From Candidatus Latescibacterota bacterium (GTDB lineage Bacteria > Latescibacterota > UBA2968 > UBA8231), in the NCBI GenBank assembly GCA_022827835.1, contig JAJEIO010000048.1, forward strand, positions 188,687 through 252,686: a DNA stretch of 64,000 nucleotides, in the 5' to 3' direction. The translations under genes and the position numbers were made by a program. Positions 51,186 to 59,284 of the stretch are shown one piece after another. Below the pieces are notes generated by a model. It was not told the origin of the DNA, did not search any database, and saw only the letters and a list, made by a program, of their open reading frames with translations. How positions within the stretch are numbered: the first letter of the stretch is position 1; each line of letters starts with the position of its first letter.

Positions 51186-53096
51186 CTAATTTCCGTACAG
51201 CGGGTGCCCCTGCCCGGGGAACCAGATCATATCGATGCAAAAGGACAGGCCAATTGCGGTGAAGTACCCAAGGATGAGGCCGATGAAAAAGGGCTGGGCG
51301 CGGTGGTAGAGGCCGATGCCGCCCGAGCGCATGATGGCCCATTTGGCCAGCCAGGAGACGAAGATCGAAAAGACGATAATGGTCATGGGATAGGAGCAGA
51401 TGCCGACCGGCATGCCGATCGGGTGCAGGGGCCACCACGAGAAGCGGTAGCGCATAAAGGTCAAAAGTCCCATTGCACCCGCGCCGCTGACGAGGTGGCC
51501 CAACCGCGTCCAATCTGGGGCCTTGAGGTCGATTTTGCGCAGGCTTTCCACGTAGGGTACTTGCGAACCCGTGCCGAAAATCCAACCGCCGTAATTGTAC
51601 GCGCCAAAGGAGTAGCCCATGTAGAGCGCAAAGGCCATGGAGACGACGAGGGCCACTAGCGCCGAGAGGAGGATGAAAAAGCTCAGATAGCGGTGGTTGC
51701 CGCGAATGTAGCCGGACACTTTGGCGCTGTTGGCCGCGGCGACCATGAAGAAGCCCTTGAGCTCGTGGTGCCAGCCGTAGGACAGCCCCATGGCGATGTT
51801 GCTCTGTGCGGTGGCGTGCGGCCCGAGCGCGTAGCCGACGAAGGTCTGGCCGACTAGTGGGGCGCGGCTGAAGAGCAAGCCTCCCTCCATGATGATGCGG
51901 GTGATGCCGACATAGAGGACCAAGGTGGCCAAGATGAAGAGCGCGACCGTGGGCGGGTTCATACCGGCTCGCCACATCCAGAAGGCGATGTAGAGCAGGG
52001 CCAGCCCGCCGCCAAAGACGATCATCCGGTAGGACATCAGCTCGTCGGTGTCGTCGATGTCCGCATCGTTGCGCACGGCTTTGCGCCAGATTGCGCCGAG
52101 GTGCCCGCGCGCCATCCACAGCATGCCGATGACGAGGGCGATCAGGGCACCGAACGACTGCCAGCCGATGCCGGGGTGGCCGAGGGTGTACACGTCGCGG
52201 CCGGCAATGGTGTAGCCAAAGCGGTTGAACAGGCCCTGTTGCAACATGGTCAGCACGGTGAAAAACCACATGCTGAACGACACGTCGAGATTGACGAAGT
52301 ACGTAAAGCCGACGATGGCCCAGTTGACGTTGGTGTTGATGGCGGGAAATTCGCGGCCAATGCGAATGGGGTCGGACAGATCGCGCGGGATGGGCGGGAA
52401 GGCCGGGGTAAAGTACGTGACCACGTTCCACATGACCATGCAGAAGGGCAAGGCAAAGCCGAACCAGAACGCCTTTTGACGCACGAAGCTGGGCCAGTTT
52501 GAGCCTGGCGGCGGGGCGATGAGCTGTTGCGGCAATTCCATCAGGGCGAAGGGCAGGCGCTCGTACTCGACCCACTGCTTGCGCAGCGCCGCGACCATGC
52601 ACTGACACAAAAAGAAGATGGCCATCACCAAACTGGTCCACCAAAAGAGCGGCACGATCCAAGCGCCCCAAGGAATGGACTCGCCCGCGGGCAGGCCGTT
52701 GTAGAACCACTTGAGGGCAATCGCGTCGTTGGGCACCAGCCATTCCTCGATGTACTGCACTACTTTGCTCTGCCACTGATTTTCGGGCGAAGCAAAGTAC
52801 TGGGGGGCGGCGACGACCGCGATCATGTACGTGGAGGTGCCCCAGGTGGGAATCGAGGCTCCTACTAAGGACATGATGAAGATGAGGCCGAGTTCGCTGG
52901 TGCCTAGGCCGCGCACTTTTAGCAGCGACTTGGCCGTGGCGTTGAGAAAGACCAAGCCGGTAAAGAGAAAGACCACGCTCAAGGGCAGGTAGCTGATCGC
53001 CCACTGCGAGGACTTGAGGATGAACATGCTGTACGGGGCCCCGATGTTGATCAGGATCACGAGGCCCAAGCCGATGAGGAAGGCGCGTGCGGTCAT
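51186..53096 (-). CDS. Large multi-pass membrane protein (DUF6785/OPT-like)
   Basis: 636 residues with about 12 or more transmembrane helices. ARAFLIGLGLVILINIGAPY opens the protein and ELGLIFIMSLVGASIPTWGT matches the loop of the 654-residue protein at 39877. The C-terminal SWWPLHPIGMPVGICSYPMT is also shared with it. It is thus the same DUF6785-type family, and it lies upstream of the OPT-like gene with a 3-base gap. Upstream lies the PIN-domain toxin (17 bases). No recognisable ribosome binding site precedes the ATG. A two-protein import complex is a reasonable guess. Confidence 0.75.
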   Translation of the reverse strand: MTARAFLIGLGLVILINIGAPYSMFILKSSQWAISYLPLSVVFLFTGLVFLNATAKSLLKVRGLGTSELGLIFIMSLVGASIPTWGTSTYMIAVVAAPQYFASPENQWQSKVVQYIEEWLVPNDAIALKWFYNGLPAGESIPWGAWIVPLFWWTSLVMAIFFLCQCMVAALRKQWVEYERLPFALMELPQQLIAPPPGSNWPSFVRQKAFWFGFALPFCMVMWNVVTYFTPAFPPIPRDLSDPIRIGREFPAINTNVNWAIVGFTYFVNLDVSFSMWFFTVLTMLQQGLFNRFGYTIAGRDVYTLGHPGIGWQSFGALIALVIGMLWMARGHLGAIWRKAVRNDADIDDTDELMSYRMIVFGGGLALLYIAFWMWRAGMNPPTVALFILATLVLYVGITRIIMEGGLLFSRAPLVGQTFVGYALGPHATAQSNIAMGLSYGWHHELKGFFMVAAANSAKVSGYIRGNHRYLSFFILLSALVALVVSMAFALYMGYSFGAYNYGGWIFGTGSQVPYVESLRKIDLKAPDWTRLGHLVSGAGAMGLLTFMRYRFSWWPLHPIGMPVGICSYPMTIIVFSIFVSWLAKWAIMRSGGIGLYHRAQPFFIGLILGYFTAIGLSFCIDMIWFPGQGHPLYGN

Positions 53097-53113
53097 GTTG
53101 GCTGTCTGGCGCT

Positions 53114-53494
53114 TCAGACCTCCATGATGGCCACATCGTATTGCCGAATGTGGCCATCCCGGGTCACGAGGAGCAGCCCTTCGATTCGAGCTTGGGCAAT
53201 CAGGAACCGATCGAATGGATCCCGGTGGTGCATCGGGAGGCGGCCGGCCTGCTCAGCGTGATGGAACGTCAGCGGAAGGTGGGTGAAGCCCCTTTCCTCA
53301 ACCAACGCCGACAGATTGTCTGGGGCGACCAAGCGACCCTTTGCCCGCTTGACCGCGATTTCCCACCCCGTGATGGCGCTGACGAAGACGTCATTGTGCG
53401 GGTCGGCAATGGTGGCACGGGTATCTTCGGCCAGCCGCTCAACATCGGATAGGCACCACAAAAAGGTGTGGGTATCCAACAGTAGCCGCGACAT
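53114..53494 (-). CDS. vapC: PIN-domain toxin (VapC-like)
   Basis: 126-residue PIN-domain protein, an Mg2+-dependent ribonuclease. The acidic tetrad is in place: D7 (LLLDTHTFLW), E45 (ITGWEIAVKR), D92/D95 (HHRDPFDRFLIAQA) and D113 (LVTRDGH). VapC toxins cut tRNA or rRNA and are neutralised by the cognate VapB/Phd-type partner. It starts 2 bases after the antitoxin stop, the usual arrangement. The downstream permease genes may be read through from this operon. Confidence 0.9.
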   Translation of the reverse strand: MSRLLLDTHTFLWCLSDVERLAEDTRATIADPHNDVFVSAITGWEIAVKRAKGRLVAPDNLSALVEERGFTHLPLTFHHAEQAGRLPMHHRDPFDRFLIAQARIEGLLLVTRDGHIRQYDVAIMEV

Positions 53495-53496
53495 TG

Positions 53497-53757
53497 CTAA
53501 CTCTTATCTGTATCTGGGAAAATTTTCGAGTTCTCAAGCAGGTCCATGAGTTCTTCATCGGGATCGTCAAAGTCTGGCGACATCCAGATTTTTCCTTCTA
53601 GCCCACCAAGCTGACGTTCCTCCAGGCGATCCCGATAGGGTTCCAACCGCAAATACGGCTCGCCGGCCTTGGCGATGACAACTTCTTCCCCCGCCCAAGC
53701 CAACTTGCCTAGGCGCGAAAGTTGCGATTTGGCCTCGTGCATGTTCACTTTCTTCAT
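53497..53757 (-). CDS. Phd/YefM-type antitoxin partner of the PIN toxin
   Basis: 86 residues. The N-terminus MKKVNMHEAKSQLSRLG, followed by EEVVIAKAGEPYLRLEPY, is the Phd/YefM-type DNA-binding fold; the acidic tail (DFDDPDEELMDLLENSK) is probably the toxin-binding segment. GGAGG lies seven bases before ATG 53757. It probably represses its own promoter: direct repeats AGCTAAGT overlap the -10 region. The partner of the VapC-like toxin, 2 bases downstream. Confidence 0.88.
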   Translation of the reverse strand: MKKVNMHEAKSQLSRLGKLAWAGEEVVIAKAGEPYLRLEPYRDRLEERQLGGLEGKIWMSPDFDDPDEELMDLLENSKIFPDTDKS

Positions 53758-53772
53758 GGTGAATCCTCCAAT

Positions 53773-53790
53773 AGCTAAGTTAAGCTAAGT
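53773..53790. promoter_or_regulatory. Direct repeat, probable antitoxin operator
   Basis: AGCTAAGT occurs at 53773-53780 and 53783-53790, exactly ten bases (one helical turn) apart, and overlaps the -10 element at 53788-53793. Autoregulation by toxin-antitoxin complexes at such repeats is typical; here it is inferred. Confidence 0.45.
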
Positions 53791-53816
53791 CTATTTTTGT
53801 GGAGGGTTCTTGTCAA
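53788..53816 (-). promoter_or_regulatory. Promoter of the toxin-antitoxin pair
   Basis: On the minus strand a perfect TTGACA (53811-53816) lies 17 bases upstream of TAGACT (53788-53793). The -35 overlaps the stop codon of the upstream 1533-residue gene (53813-53815), so this pair seems to have been packed directly behind it. Confidence 0.55.
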
Positions 53817-56800
53817 GGACGAGCGGCAAGCTGTCCAGCCTTGGCAAACGCCTCTTTCGCCTCGTCCTGATATCCTTGGCGAATCCCCGGCGCTAGGGTG
53901 CGCCAGACGAGGAATCGCTTGCGCAATACGTTGAGAAACTTGCGATTCATGCGCTGCCAAGAGGCCACGTCGCCGCTGAGGCGTTCGATGTGGGTCTCGA
54001 TCTTGTAGATGTGGTGCTCGCCGGTGGGAGTCGCCTGCAGGCGCACCTGCTGGCTGATCCCGAGGTCGTAGGGTGCCAGCCAAGTGCGCATGGCGATGGC
54101 GTAAGACGGTTCCGGCTCGTCGGTGGTGACGGATAGTTCGACGTCGCGGGCGATGAAGTCGCCGATCGAGCCTTCGCCATAGGCGGCGAAGACCGACTTG
54201 AGATACACGTACATGCTCGGCACCTCGGCCCCACCGACCGTGAAGGGGAAGTCAAAGCGCCAGTGGTCGCCGACGGGCGGGGGGAATTGCCATTGCCGCG
54301 TCACGTCTGGGACGGCCATGTTGGCCGCCATGCGCGCTGGATACAAGGTCGATAAATAGACCGTGCCGATGACCACGACCGTAGCCCACACCGCGGAGAG
54401 CGACGAGTAGTTGAGCGTCAGGCCGGCGAGCAGTCCGTATTGCAGCATGAACAGATGGGCGATTTGGCCCAAGGCGTAGCCGACCACCGCGCCAAAGGTG
54501 GCAAAGACCGTGGATTCGGCCAAAAACAGCAGGCCGATGTGGCTGGGGGCCAAGCCGACGACGCTGTAGATGCCGATCTCGCGCACTCGCTCGTACACAG
54601 CTCCCATCATGGTATTGAGCACGATCAAGGCGGCGATGATTACCGGCACCAAAAGCTGGCCGGCCCCGCTTATTTCGGTGGAGCCAATCGAGCTGTAGGC
54701 CACGACGCGGTCTCCTTGGCCGACGAACAAGGTCAGCGCCACCCGCGACATAAAGGACTCTACGCGCTGGACGAATTCCGGGTCGTCCGCGTCCGCGGCT
54801 ATGGCGATGGAGCGCAGGCGGCCATCCATGGCGCGGACGCGCTCATAGGGCAAGAACAGGGTGTTGATTACTTCGAGGTGGTTAAAGGTTTCGACTGCGG
54901 TAGCGGCCAAGGCGCGCGGATCTTCGGTGCTCTCGCGGGTGATGAGACCGGCGTCTTTAACCGTATCCACGGGCGTTAGACGCTCGCCATCGAGATCGAC
55001 GACTTCTTTCAGGGCCGCGCTGTCGAACAGGCCGATGACTTGGTACTCCTCGCCGTAGAGCGCGATGGAAGCCGTGCCCACGTTCTCGGGGCCGATGCCG
55101 ACGAGCGCGGCTAGGCTGTCGGGCAAGATGACGGTCTTGTCGTCGCCCGCCGCAAAGAAGCGGCCAGCCGAGACGTGCGCGTCGAGGCCGGTGACCTCGG
55201 CTTCGGCTGGCTGTAGGCCCACCAAGCCGTGCGCGAAGCTGGCCGCGCCGGTCGCGGTCGCGGCAAAGTCGATATAGGCCCGTTCGGATTCGACCGGCGA
55301 CAGGTACCAAGCGCGCGGCACGACCAAGGCGCGGTCGCCGAATGCGCTCTGTACGTATTCCAAGATGGAATCCTGCATGCCGCGCCAAGCGCGGTCGCGG
55401 ATGAGGCCGCCTTCGTACAGAGGCGAGGTATCGCGCGGCAGGCGATAGAAGTCGAAGCTGGACTTGACCGAGGTAAAGGAATTGACGGTAAAGGTCAAAA
55501 AGGTCAGGGTCGCGGCTGTCAGCGCGGTGCGCAGGCGGCGCTTGCTCAAGTTGGAGATGCCCAACAGGATGGCCGCAAAACCCGCGGCGATTCGGCCCAC
55601 GTCGGTCTCGTGTACGCCCGCGGCTGCGCCCTTGCGGCGTTGCAGAAGTGCCTTGAAGCGAGTGACGACGATGAAGATGACGAGGACGCCCAAGGCGAGG
55701 ATGACAAACGCGAGGAAGATGATGTACGGCGAGGTGCTCAGCTTGAAGGCCGGATGGACGAAGCGCAGGATCAAAAACACGAGGACGAAGATGCCGACAA
55801 AACCGGCGATTTGCCGCCGCACGTCTGGGAAGCCGAAGAAGAAGCGCTCGCAGAAAAAGGCAAAGGGCAACAGGAGCGCGAAGTAGAAAATCACCGCGCG
55901 CACCGCGTCGTTGGCCGTGGCCTTGACTTCCGGGTAGATGCGGGCCTCTAGCCCGAGGGCGCGGCGCACGGCGCGCTGGTAGCCGGTGTAATCGAAGGCC
56001 GCGAGTTTGTCGCCGGCCTCGATCAGGGCCTCCCGCGCTTGCTCGTGCATGGCCTGTAGCTGTTCGAGGACGATGCCGTGGCGCACCATTTGTTTGATCC
56101 GCGCCTCGTCGATGATCCAGATGTCGCGGGCTGCCTGCAATGCCGGATAGGGAATGAGGCCCTGTTCGACTGGGAAGCCATCGCCCTGTGCCCGCTCAAT
56201 AGTTGCCAGATCGACGTGGGCCGGGTCGAGGTCGGCGAACAGGGCGGAGTCCGCATTGGTGAGCATGTAGCGCACGCCGGCGAGCGCGCTCTCGCCGCCA
56301 AAGGCTCCCTCACCGGCGAGGATTTTGACGCGGGTGCCCGGCTCGGCGAACACCACGCCGGCCTGCACCACTCGGTCCTGCGCTGCACTCTGGTTTTCGA
56401 TGTAGTTGAGAGAAAAAGAGCGCGGCGGCGCGTCGTTGGTGCCGAGGACATTGACGCGGTCCATGGCCGATAGATAGCGCGGATCGACTACCTCCAAAAA
56501 GCTCAGGGCGCGGCAGCGAAAGAGGACCTGCAACATGCGGTTTTCCCACCAGCCATACGGCTGGGTACCCGGATAGGTTTTGTCGCCTTCTTCGCCGAGG
56601 TCGGGCGCGGAGACAATACGCCCGTATTCGTCGAGTTCAAAGGCTTGGATCCGGTTGGCAAAGCGGTTGCGCACGATGTTGAACTTGAAGTAGCCGCTCT
56701 CGTCACCGTGCGTGGCCATAAGGGTGCGCACGCCGGCCACAGAGTTGGGGCCGGGCTGGAGATAGGTGACGAGGGCCTTGGGCACCGGAGCCTTGGGCAC

Positions 56801-58414
56801 GGCGAAATTCACGTCGCGGTCGAACCAGTAGATGTTGCCTTCTAGGCTGTGGCCCCAATCGCGCAGGGTCAGTTTGGTGTCGTTGAAAAAGTCTGGGTCG
56901 GAGGCAGCCTTGAGCATCAGCCCGGCTATGGTGCGGGTCTGTTCGGCAAGGTTGTCGAGCGCGACGAATTCGAGCCGGTCGAGGGGCGTATCGACGCGCT
57001 GGCGCAGTTGGTTGGGCGTGACGAAAGAGAGCGCCTCCTTGCCCACGAAGGCTGCGGCCTCGCTGTCGAGGGCCAGCCGCACGGGCATGAAGTTTTTCCA
57101 CACTCGCTTCTGCGGGGCTACGGCGTCTTGGTAGCGGGTCGAGTCGGCGAAAATCTCGCGATTATAGCGGGCAAAGCGGGAGGCGTAGTGCGCCATCAGG
57201 TTCTTCTGATAGTCGTCGTTGCGCCAAGCCGAGTTGTAGAACGTGCCCATGGTGAAACTGCCGACTCGGGGGCTATGGCTGGCCAAGTCGAGGCCGACGA
57301 AAAGGCGGAAGTCGATGCGCTCGGCCGGCGGGATCTGGTCGAGGAAATGCTCGCTTTTGCGCGCGTGGCGGTAGAGAAAATCGTTGACCCCGGCCAAGCC
57401 CTGAAAGTGCCCGGGGGTAGCCAAAAAGAGCACGGTGTAGCGAGTGCCTTCGGCGACGAGCAAGCGCGCGATTTCGAGCAGCGCAGCCATGCCAGTCGCG
57501 TTCTCAGCCCCTGGAGCTAGCGCAGGGACGACCGAGATCGCGTCGTAGTGCGCTTGCAAGACGATGATTTGCTCGTCCCACTGCTGGGTTTCACGGCGCT
57601 GACCGCGTGGCATGTTCTCGGCCAAGCCGGGGAGGACGGCGAATATATTGCGCGCTTGGACCTGATCCCAGTCCATGCGCGCTTCGATATGTATTTGGGC
57701 TTTGCCACTGCGCGCGCGCTGCCGCAGGATTTCCGCGTCCGCCGCTTCCACCCAAAAGCGTGGGATGTCCACGGGCACTTGGAGGAATTTTTCTGCGGCC
57801 TCGCTGCGCGTGACGCGGCCATCGTCGTACAGCAGGATAGCCTGCGCGCCCAAGGCCCGCGCTTCGACGTAGGCGTTGCCCGAGCCAAATCCCATCAGTG
57901 CGACACTGCCCGCTAGCCGTTTCCCATCCATCTCGGCTAAGCTACCGCGCCCCAAGTCTATGAGGTGCCCGGAGACGCCGCCCGGCGGTAGGGACGGCGA
58001 GCGCACGTGGTTGGGCCATAACCCGTAGATGGGGATGGCTTCGTCCGAACCGACCAAGCGCAGCCGACCGCCGCGATCTAGGGGAACGGAAAGGGGAAAA
58101 AATTCGCTGGTGACTTGGAGGCCGAGGCGGCGGAATTCCCCCTCGATATAACGGGCTGCGTTTGCGGCTCCTGCATAGCCGGTGACGCGGGATGAGTCCG
58201 CGGTGAGGATGTGGAGGTGGCGCTCTAGATCGGCGGCGTCTATTTGCGCGACGGCTTCGCGCAGTGAGGGTGCTTCGTCGGTTGCTGGGGCTTCGCGCAG
58301 TGGCTCCCAGCCGATGGCTCGCTCAATCCAGCGCGAAATGGTGGCTGGATCAAAGGCCGCGACTGATAGCAAAAAGAAGGCCGCGGTGGTGGATAGGAGG
58401 AATTTGGTCAGCAT
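53813..58414 (-). CDS. M28-like peptidase domain fused to an FtsX-like permease
   Basis: 1533 residues. The N-terminal signal or anchor (KFLLSTTAAFFLLSVAAF) is followed by a protease-associated-type domain (about 110-250) and an M28-like aminopeptidase fold: IIVLQAHYDAIS (H289-D291), PGAENATGMAALLEIARLL and TVLFLATPGHFQGLAGV. The last two normally read GADDNASG and EExGLLGS, so metal and catalytic residues are changed. Two groups of transmembrane segments (about 830-930) and a C-terminal FtsX/MacB-like permease ('LVPVIIAALIVLNTMMGAVY', 'VREIGIYSVVGLAPSHIGLL') follow. It probably works in the envelope. No ribosome binding site is obvious; a terminator lies upstream. Confidence 0.75.
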   Translation of the reverse strand: MLTKFLLSTTAAFFLLSVAAFDPATISRWIERAIGWEPLREAPATDEAPSLREAVAQIDAADLERHLHILTADSSRVTGYAGAANAARYIEGEFRRLGLQVTSEFFPLSVPLDRGGRLRLVGSDEAIPIYGLWPNHVRSPSLPPGGVSGHLIDLGRGSLAEMDGKRLAGSVALMGFGSGNAYVEARALGAQAILLYDDGRVTRSEAAEKFLQVPVDIPRFWVEAADAEILRQRARSGKAQIHIEARMDWDQVQARNIFAVLPGLAENMPRGQRRETQQWDEQIIVLQAHYDAISVVPALAPGAENATGMAALLEIARLLVAEGTRYTVLFLATPGHFQGLAGVNDFLYRHARKSEHFLDQIPPAERIDFRLFVGLDLASHSPRVGSFTMGTFYNSAWRNDDYQKNLMAHYASRFARYNREIFADSTRYQDAVAPQKRVWKNFMPVRLALDSEAAAFVGKEALSFVTPNQLRQRVDTPLDRLEFVALDNLAEQTRTIAGLMLKAASDPDFFNDTKLTLRDWGHSLEGNIYWFDRDVNFAVPKAPVPKALVTYLQPGPNSVAGVRTLMATHGDESGYFKFNIVRNRFANRIQAFELDEYGRIVSAPDLGEEGDKTYPGTQPYGWWENRMLQVLFRCRALSFLEVVDPRYLSAMDRVNVLGTNDAPPRSFSLNYIENQSAAQDRVVQAGVVFAEPGTRVKILAGEGAFGGESALAGVRYMLTNADSALFADLDPAHVDLATIERAQGDGFPVEQGLIPYPALQAARDIWIIDEARIKQMVRHGIVLEQLQAMHEQAREALIEAGDKLAAFDYTGYQRAVRRALGLEARIYPEVKATANDAVRAVIFYFALLLPFAFFCERFFFGFPDVRRQIAGFVGIFVLVFLILRFVHPAFKLSTSPYIIFLAFVILALGVLVIFIVVTRFKALLQRRKGAAAGVHETDVGRIAAGFAAILLGISNLSKRRLRTALTAATLTFLTFTVNSFTSVKSSFDFYRLPRDTSPLYEGGLIRDRAWRGMQDSILEYVQSAFGDRALVVPRAWYLSPVESERAYIDFAATATGAASFAHGLVGLQPAEAEVTGLDAHVSAGRFFAAGDDKTVILPDSLAALVGIGPENVGTASIALYGEEYQVIGLFDSAALKEVVDLDGERLTPVDTVKDAGLITRESTEDPRALAATAVETFNHLEVINTLFLPYERVRAMDGRLRSIAIAADADDPEFVQRVESFMSRVALTLFVGQGDRVVAYSSIGSTEISGAGQLLVPVIIAALIVLNTMMGAVYERVREIGIYSVVGLAPSHIGLLFLAESTVFATFGAVVGYALGQIAHLFMLQYGLLAGLTLNYSSLSAVWATVVVIGTVYLSTLYPARMAANMAVPDVTRQWQFPPPVGDHWRFDFPFTVGGAEVPSMYVYLKSVFAAYGEGSIGDFIARDVELSVTTDEPEPSYAIAMRTWLAPYDLGISQQVRLQATPTGEHHIYKIETHIERLSGDVASWQRMNRKFLNVLRKRFLVWRTLAPGIRQGYQDEAKEAFAKAGQLAARP

Positions 58415-58448
58415 TGATGAAAGTGTGCAGACACCAGACAGAAAAAGA

Positions 58449-58468
58449 GGCAGGCCGAGGAGCCTGCC
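58449..58468 (-). terminator. Rho-independent terminator after the small lipoprotein gene
   Basis: On the minus strand a seven-base-pair stem GGCAGGC / GCCTGCC with a six-base loop is followed immediately by TCTTTTTCTG. It lies 28 bases beyond the stop at 58497 and separates the second envelope gene set from the M28-FtsX gene. Confidence 0.7.
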
Positions 58469-58496
58469 CCTAGGCTATACTGCTTGATCGGCCCGG

Positions 58497-59261
58497 TTAA
58501 TTGGCCGCCAACTTGTCGATGTTTTTGACCTTCTTAATGTCGCGCTTGAAGCGGAAGCTGAGATCGATGGTCTCTATGGGTTCGTTGCGGAAGTTGTAGC
58601 GCAACCCGAACTCGGGAATGTGGAAGGCGATTTCGGCGACATCATCGTGGATCTTGGAGAAGACCACATAGCCTTCGACCTCTTGCCCCGAAAAGCAAAA
58701 ATCGTCGTCTGGATATCTGGCTCTATTGTAGATATCGCGGCGTTCGTCAAAGCGCAAATAACCCAGGCCGTTGAAAGCTATTGGGAAACGCCGGAAATAC
58801 TCCTCTACGTCATAACTCCCCCAAGGATAATAGCGCCGCCCATTGGCCGACTCCACGGTCACCGTCAGTGGATCGAACTTAACTTTGGGGTATTCGTAGT
58901 TTTTGACCGTGATCTTGAAAATGGACAAGCGCTGCGGTGCCTTACCCGTGCGCGGATCAATCCAATTGCCATAGGTGAACGGGTTGGATGGTAGCTCGTC
59001 GGCCGGACCGCTGGCGTTGGTAGATTGGGCCGGGTACTGGCGATTGATCTCCTCGTCCTCCATGGGCCGCACGGACACTTCGAGGCGGTTCTGGACGAAG
59101 GTGACCGTACCGTCGTCGAGGATTTTCATGCTTGACCCTTGAATATCGGTCTGCTGCTGGGCCACCTCTAAGGGCTGGAACCGCCCGGGAATTAGGTAAT
59201 GGCCGCAGCCCAATAAGAGGGCCACAGCGACGAGGATGGAAATTTTTTTGCAAGCGTACAT
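58497..59261 (-). CDS. Small envelope lipoprotein, copy 2 (unknown function)
   Basis: 254 residues. ATG 59261 follows GAGGAG seven bases upstream and opens the signal ISILVAVALLLGCG (lipobox LLGC). It is paralogous to the lipoprotein at 28890, sharing DGTVTFVQNRLEVSVRPM, FTYGNWIDPRTGKAPQRL, 'VKNYEYPKVKFDPLTVTVE' and FCFSGQEVEGYVVFSKIHDD. No named domain. As in copy 1 it is encoded next to a parvulin-like lipoprotein, though the order is reversed (here the parvulin gene is upstream). Probably a periplasmic-facing component of the same envelope system. Confidence 0.75.
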   Translation of the reverse strand: MYACKKISILVAVALLLGCGHYLIPGRFQPLEVAQQQTDIQGSSMKILDDGTVTFVQNRLEVSVRPMEDEEINRQYPAQSTNASGPADELPSNPFTYGNWIDPRTGKAPQRLSIFKITVKNYEYPKVKFDPLTVTVESANGRRYYPWGSYDVEEYFRRFPIAFNGLGYLRFDERRDIYNRARYPDDDFCFSGQEVEGYVVFSKIHDDVAEIAFHIPEFGLRYNFRNEPIETIDLSFRFKRDIKKVKNIDKLAAN

Positions 59262-59284
59262 GGAAACACTCCTCTCTGACAAAC

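Noticed and set aside
51127..53157. 676-codon open frame on the minus strand
   Set aside because: It covers the DUF6785-like permease in another frame; its product is Arg/His-rich with no hydrophobic segments, whereas the permease frame has the transmembrane pattern and family motifs.
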